Below, piece after piece: positions 59,111-64,000 of a stretch of 64,000 nt of DNA. Position 1 is the first letter of the stretch. Every line of letters begins with the position of its first letter. The notes beneath the pieces are model-generated. The model searched no databases. It saw nothing but the letters and a program-made list of their open reading frames with translations, and was not told the DNA's origin. Source of the stretch: Kappaphycus alvarezii. Taxonomy: Eukaryota; Rhodophyta; Florideophyceae; Gigartinales; Solieriaceae. The stretch is from contig NADL03000535.1 in assembly GCA_002205965.3 (NCBI GenBank), forward strand, positions 1-64,000, read 5' to 3'. Made by a program: the position numbers and the translations under genes.

Positions 59111-59235
59111 GACAGAAGTTTCATTCAGCGCATTTTTCTCTGGCAACCTACCCTCGCAAAAGAAAATTGGAAGATGTTTTTGAGTGATATAGTCTTGGGA
59201 GATGTATTCGAGCTATCTTATCTATCCTACGAAAC

Positions 59236-60007
59236 GGGGGAAGGCTTTGGGTGTTTTAACTATTGGAAGTTATATACGATTTATGAAGAAGAAGCTTAAT
59301 GCATTCAGTATCTACCTAGGACTGCGCGCGTCCTAACTATCCCATAGTTTTCCAGAAATTACAATCGACTCGAAAGGGTGTGCCGACACGCTCCCTAAAA
59401 GGCCGCCTTTAGGCCACCCATCAAGAAGGCCGCATTGGACATAACGTCTGCTGCAGCGTGCCTTTGCATTAAAACACCCCCTAACCTTTCCGTACGTTTC
59501 AATTGCTCTCACGACCACGTTCCTTGCCACGTCATTTAGCACTGCACATGCATCCGGGTGCCACCCTCCACAAGTGGAGATCGGAACAGGCACGAGCCTA
59601 TCTCTGGTGGACGTCGCGTTAAAGGATTGATATCTTCTCTGCTTTGCATTTCGCGCCGCATTCAGGGAAGACATCAGGTTGAAGGCCCTCACTCTCCTGT
59701 TGGAGGGAGTGAAGGGATTCACGAAGGTATTATCAAAAAATTTGGTCCCTCCGCTACTTTCCATTGCTAGGATGTCCGGTTTCTAGCGGTGCAGACAATA
59801 GTGTGGCTCTACGACAGGATGATGAGCAGCTCTTGCAGGGTCTTTTGCGAGAAGGATGACGTGGCGATCATGTCGTTTGATCCTGTGGGCTCCCTGCAAA
59901 CAGTACATGAGATGATCGCCAAGTAATTCGAGTGTTTCCGGACAATTCCTTCTCCAGCATGGCGCGACAGGGTGAAATGTGGGACTTTCCAGTAGTATTA
60001 AAGCCAC
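59236..60007 (-). pseudogene. Non-LTR element C-terminal region with 3' terminus, copy H
   Basis: From 60007 leftwards: ELLGDHLMYCLQGAHRIKRHD (zinc-like C/H region), ILLAKDPARAAHHPVVEP, then in another frame FFDNTFVNPFTPSNRRVRAF, KQRRYQSF, VARNVVVRAIETYGKVRG and a short tail. The order and motifs are those of 33290-33830. After the coding part, the tail TTTTCCAGAAATTACAATCG and the end motif GGGGGAAGGCTTTGGGTGTT (59236) complete the 3' end. The nuclease-like Pro-Asp pair seen at 33460 is not kept. Confidence 0.7.
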
Positions 60008-60009
60008 AC

Positions 60010-60330
60010 TAACAATTCGCGAGGGTCAATGCTTGTCTGGAGTTTGGGGCACGGGGATAGTATACCCATTCCTTAGCTCCCGACAGGGCCATAGATGCGC
60101 GAAACGCCTGTCTTCTGCGAAACCGAAGGATGCAATTCACGACTTGACTGAAGAAGGCTTACTACCTTTCGACACCAGGACACAAGCTTTCCGCTTGTCA
60201 ATGGGCCTCCACAGTGTTAAACTTTGGATACACTCGTTGCATGTTACTATCAGCGCCGAATGTCGCTTCAAAAGAAGAAGAGGAGAAGGCTTCTGTGTCT
60301 TACTCTTGGAAGATATTAAAGAATCTGAGA
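60010..60330 (+). pseudogene. Chimeric non-LTR fragment with an internal inversion
   Basis: The plus strand at 60100-60235 reads SSAKPKDAIHDLTEEGLLPF and TQAFRLSMGLHSVKLW, matching 33050-33150. Directly after it, at 60245-60280, the minus strand reads LLLLKRHSALIVTCNE, matching 33755-33800. Two parts of the same element thus meet in opposite orientation near 60235-60245. A degraded end motif (CTTCTGTGTCTTACTCTTGG) follows at 60287. Confidence 0.55.
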
Positions 60331-60404
60331 AGCTAGACTTCAATAGACGTAATGAATCCGAATGCAAACTGGTCTACCGACAATCAGAATTCCTTAGATG
60401 GTAA

Positions 60405-61552
60405 GGGCATGGAACGGGGATCTGGGAAGAACAGAGGCGTAACTTGAGCTGTGAACAGGAATCGGTAAATCGAAATGGATGAGAACTGATGAACTCACTC
60501 AGCTTGATTTACTTGTATTACCGACTCTTATATCACTAAGGCAGGTCGGGTGAGTAACTTGGTTCTGCACAATCAACCAACCAACATCAACAATAACCAA
60601 AGCAGGTGACAACCATAACGAGTAACAAAGTCAGCATGGGTAGCAGTTGCCTGATACAGCTATCATTTAGGCTGTTCTGCAACCCATGACAGCGTGCTGA
60701 ATACATTCACAGGAATAGCCACCCTTTCAGTTGTAGGTAAATCTATCAATTATCATCACGTACGTATCAAAAACGAAAATAATTAAAGGACCTGATACGG
60801 CGAGATCTATAGATATACTCGAACCTTCGGAAACCGTTCCAAAGCGCTATTGCCCACGTTTCTAGCTAGCTCTATGACAGTAAAGTACGCCTCCGGATGC
60901 TAAACGCCTAACGTGGAGATGGACGCAAAATCTGGCCTGCTTCCTTCCAGTAAAATCAGCAAGCAAACCTTGGTACTGTTATTGTTACTAATTTCTGTTG
61001 ACTCTGGTGACAACTTACAGCTAGCAAAGAGGCATACAGACGCCTCTTACTATAGTTTACTATACATCTTAGAGCTTGACCGTTACGCTGATGCACTCAT
61101 AAGTACTGTAAGCTTGAGCTGATCATTTTTAGATCAGCTTAGGCAGGTTTAGGGTTAGCCTCCCATCATCGTGTACATGGCTTCTGTGAATTTTTTCCGA
61201 TTGTCTGGAGGCACTAGTCGACTCGCCTCGAGGTCTATGTAAGCCCCGGCCTCCCTCTATGTCCTGTATCTTTAAAGTCCCCCACCACTCTCTCTCCTGT
61301 CAAGTCTCCCCCTTGGTTGCTCACTCCTCTCTGTCATTCTTCTTCTCTCGATCCTGATTCTCCCTCTCCTTCGCTCCATCTCCTCCTTCCCTCTATCAGG
61401 ATATGGGTGCAGGCCATTAACGCAGTTCAACGACCTACCGCTTCGGCTTCACTCTACTCGTCGGCAACCACCTGGAAGCTACCCTACACTACTTTCAGAA
61501 AGAAAGGAACACCCTTCGCGCAGGTTAAGGACTAAAAATAATAATTTAATTA
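60405..61552. other. Unassigned 1.1 kb with a pyrimidine-rich tract
   Basis: No gene was identified. A short inverted repeat (GAGCTGATCATTTTTAGATC) lies at 61116. 61230-61400 is rich in C/T with CTCTCTCC runs and could be a promoter or leader of the next ORF. Confidence 0.3.
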
Positions 61553-62242
61553 ATGCTGTTATTGGTTTGGGCAGACCTTTACGTCGTCTCTGTATTATAT
61601 AGTCTTATTTCTTTCTTGTGGCCAGGCTTACCTTTTTCGTTTCTGCGCTACCTACCTTGGTTGGGCTTGCGGCCCTTCTTCGCTCTACACCTCTGCACCA
61701 CAGAACACAGTTTACCATGCGGCCCGACTTCTTCTCGTTACTACCTCTATCGTCTTTGTGGTGCATATCAAGGTCTGTTTAATGACCAGCCGCTCGTTTT
61801 AACAGTAGTTTCAAAAAATTTAGCACGCTCTCTTCCTATATATACCCAAAATACTACCTTAAGCCCCAAATATCCTCGCAGCTTCCTACCTGCAGTGTTC
61901 ATCTGTCTTTTCGTCTTTCGTTGTGGAATAGAGATCACCCGTGACAATCCAATCGTTCGCAAACTTTGCTTCGACTCCCAAGTATACCATCTCCCCAAGT
62001 GTAGCTTCATCGAAGACTCAGCCATCGCGTCGGACTGCGACGGTAGCTCCGTCCCTTCTACCGCTACTACACCAAACGTAGTTGTCATCTATCCTTCTTC
62101 TCCTTCAAAGAAAGGGTTCATTCGGCATATCCTTTCCGTTCGAAAGAGGAAGGCTGCTTCCAGAGAGTCGTTGAGGAAGCTCATCAAGCTTCGCTCGAAG
62201 CTCCCTGTTGTCTCATCTACTCGCATCAAGAAGGCCGACTAA
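61553..62242 (+). CDS. Hypothetical protein, 229 codons
   Basis: This is an open frame of 229 codons with no recognised family. The N-terminal 45 residues are hydrophobic (LLLVWADLYVVSVLYSLISF then WPGLPF), possibly one or two membrane segments. A Ser/Thr-rich middle follows, then a strongly basic C-terminus (SVRKRKAASRESLRKLIKLR). Upstream lies a pyrimidine-rich tract. Further open frames rich in Ser and Leu follow at 62245-62551. Composition differs from the AT-rich stretches. It could be a host gene or part of an unrecognised element; a chance frame is also possible. Confidence 0.35.
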   Translation: MLLLVWADLYVVSVLYSLISFLWPGLPFSFLRYLPWLGLRPFFALHLCTTEHSLPCGPTSSRYYLYRLCGAYQGLFNDQPLVLTVVSKNLARSLPIYTQNTTLSPKYPRSFLPAVFICLFVFRCGIEITRDNPIVRKLCFDSQVYHLPKCSFIEDSAIASDCDGSSVPSTATTPNVVVIYPSSPSKKGFIRHILSVRKRKAASRESLRKLIKLRSKLPVVSSTRIKKAD

Positions 62243-63149
62243 GGTTGTCGGGACACCAAGCCGGCTGCTTTTTTGAAAGTCGATTCTTTGCATTATTTGT
62301 CTCTCGAAGCTGCTCTTTCAAATCGAGTTCAGCTCACTACGTCTCCGGGTACTCTTTCTCAGTCTCCTCTGTCGCCCACTGTCCCCATTCTTTCATCTTC
62401 TTCTCCACTACAAGGGTTTCGACTCCTCTCTTCATCGATCCTCTCTCTCCGATTGGAGCTCTTCTCATCGCTCCCATTTATCGATCTCCATTCCTTGCCT
62501 TTGCATCCAAGCCTAAACATCTCTCTCTTGTTAGCGATTTTTGAAAGCTGAAGGTGTCCATACCATAGCAACTTGAGCAGAATTGAGGAGGTAAGAAATG
62601 ACGGAAACGTGCAGAGAGTACGACATCCATTACCTACTGTGTCTACTGCAATCTACTGTTCCATATAAGAAATGACTGCGACAGAGACATCAAGCATATA
62701 AATAAGTAAGCAGCATCTGGGATCACTTCGTATCTTCTTTGCTCAATCACAGTTCCCAATCATTGTATTGCATGAAATCGTGGATTCCTCTGTACTTCAT
62801 ATCGACAGTCTCGAAAAGCCCCGTGGTGACAACTTCCACTTCTGTAAGTCCCGAATGCAGAAGTTGAAAAACACCTCACAGAAGATCTTTCGGAGACTTC
62901 TTCAACAGAAAGATCCGCATGAAAGAAGGCAGACTAAAAGTCACGCACCTTTATTGGGCTGACTCTCTCTGATACACATCTAGAGCAGATACAGGATGCC
63001 AGCACTGCTGAAGGCATATTATCTCGCACTTATGACATCTTTGAAAACAATATCTTTTAAATAAGTTAGCTGCAAGGCGTCGCTTTTACACTGCAACGAT
63101 GGAAAATTCCAGTCTTAGTTCCGTTGGGGGCTAGGGCTCGTCAGCTTGC
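62243..63149. other. Unassigned 0.9 kb
   Basis: Two overlapping Ser/Leu-rich frames (62245-62544 and 62273-62551) suggest C/T-rich composition rather than coding. A 64-codon frame at 62768 has no domain. It may be the 5' part of the copia relic that follows. Confidence 0.3.
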
Positions 63150-63535
63150 AGGTACTCTGAAGTGAATGTACGAAACCGTCGAGGATAGTGAGATGACCAT
63201 GGCCTTTCTAAATGAACTCCTAATCGCTTTGATAGTTTCATATCTGCACTCGATGCTTCTCAAATTGATGACGACATACTCACGTTCGAGTTCGTCCAGT
63301 GTCGATACCATCAAAAAGAACAACTTCACGTTCAACGTGCTCATCATTTACTCAAAGTTTCTGAGTCTACAGCATTTGTAGACAAATAAACTCCGACATC
63401 CAAGCGAGATCCCTCTACAGATATTTGTGTACACTGCGGAAAACATCGCGACAGCAGTCGCTCTTTCAAAAAGGACCCCCACTTCGATATTGTTGTCTAT
63501 CCTGCTAAACCCTATCTAGACAAGGCCCTCGTTGG
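63150..63535 (+). pseudogene. Copia-type gag remnant
   Basis: One frame reads FISALDASQIDDDILTFEFV, then RYHQKEQLHVQRAHHLLKVS, a stop, and CVHCGKHRDSSRSFKKDP. It resembles the end of copia gag proteins followed by a CX2CX4HX4C knuckle, here degraded (the last Cys reads Ser). It probably continues beyond this point in shifted frames; 63536-64000 has no readable domain. Confidence 0.5.
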
Positions 63536-64000
63536 CTAAAAGGGATTTTTAGTCTCTCAGGAAAGTAGAATTTAAGAAGAATCCAAGGAACTTGTATGTC
63601 TACTGAGCAAGCCTGAGCCATGTTCCTAATTTGGCTCACTCGAATAGTTCTAGTTACGTTAAAGCAGGAACTATTCCCGATGACATTGGTATCGAGAGTT
63701 CAAGGTGCCCGCTCAATCTTTCCGAACAGAAGAATGGTGCACTACATACCATTCTAACATCAAATCCCACTTTATAAAGATTGGGTTATTGATTAGGGAT
63801 GCTCTTGGCATGTAACGCATGATCGCTCAGTTTCACTACGTAAAGTACCTCTTCATTCCCAGAAACACTGCATCTGGGAGCTGACTCCTCAGCATCCATC
63901 GAAGGATCTATACATGTAATTCCAACTCTTCGATAGAGTGGAGCGATAGTCAAATGTATGATGAAGAATATTCTGCACGTCCCGCGCTTGAGCTATCAAT

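Noticed and set aside
1..64000. CRISPR array, prokaryotic operon or ribosomal RNA
   Set aside because: No regularly spaced repeats, Shine-Dalgarno sites or rRNA-like segments were seen; the element types and the intron are eukaryotic.

Overview
The window is nuclear DNA of a non-animal eukaryote whose host genes are few and whose repeats are many. Evidence: Ty3/gypsy, Ty1/copia and non-LTR retroelements, TATA boxes, a GT-AG intron in a trypsin-like gene, secretion signals, and long AT-rich gene-free stretches. A red alga with intron-poor genes in retrotransposon-rich DNA would fit; oomycete or fungus-like lineages cannot be excluded. The species is not identifiable from the sequence alone.

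Layout. 1-9033 is an almost complete Ty3/gypsy element whose first ~14 bases lie outside the window. It has ~1.5 kb LTRs, gag with two zinc knuckles, an aspartic protease, and broken RT, RNase H and integrase. A third reading region with an internal repeat follows integrase. The 5' LTR itself holds an intact 226-codon acidic ORF. 9034-10300 holds minus-strand copia-type integrase debris. 10740-15190 is a decayed plus-strand Ty1/copia element with its 3' LTR. 15500-16350 has non-LTR debris and several copies of a ~45 bp 3'-end motif.

17686-18288 and 31953-32555 are a paralogous pair of intact genes, each exactly 200 codons, ~14 kb apart on the same strand. Each encodes a secreted protein in which two arginine-rich four-cysteine modules are separated by poly-aspartate blocks. 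Cysteine number, cysteine spacing and TATA-to-ATG distance are conserved. I recognise no known family; this pair is the best candidate for an undescribed system.

19.5-27.3 kb and 35-54.6 kb are AT-rich by eye and hold only decayed elements. These are an inverted (head-to-head) pair of LTR/leader segments around a minus-strand gag (24.8-27.3 kb), a degraded plus-strand copia (48.6-50.6 kb), and an older minus-strand relative (50.8-54.4 kb). 33.0-34.0, 54.6-55.4 and 58.5-60.4 kb hold fragments of a non-LTR reverse transcriptase family. 55904-57285 (minus) is a trypsin-type serine protease with catalytic triad, one clear intron, a Pro-rich stalk and a C-terminal membrane anchor; its N-terminal region needs a frameshift or a small intron. 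The last 3 kb hold an unrecognised 229-codon ORF and a copia gag remnant.

Only three loci look like host genes: the two poly-Asp/Cys proteins and the protease, all secretory. All positions and homologies were read by eye; no alignment or database search was run.
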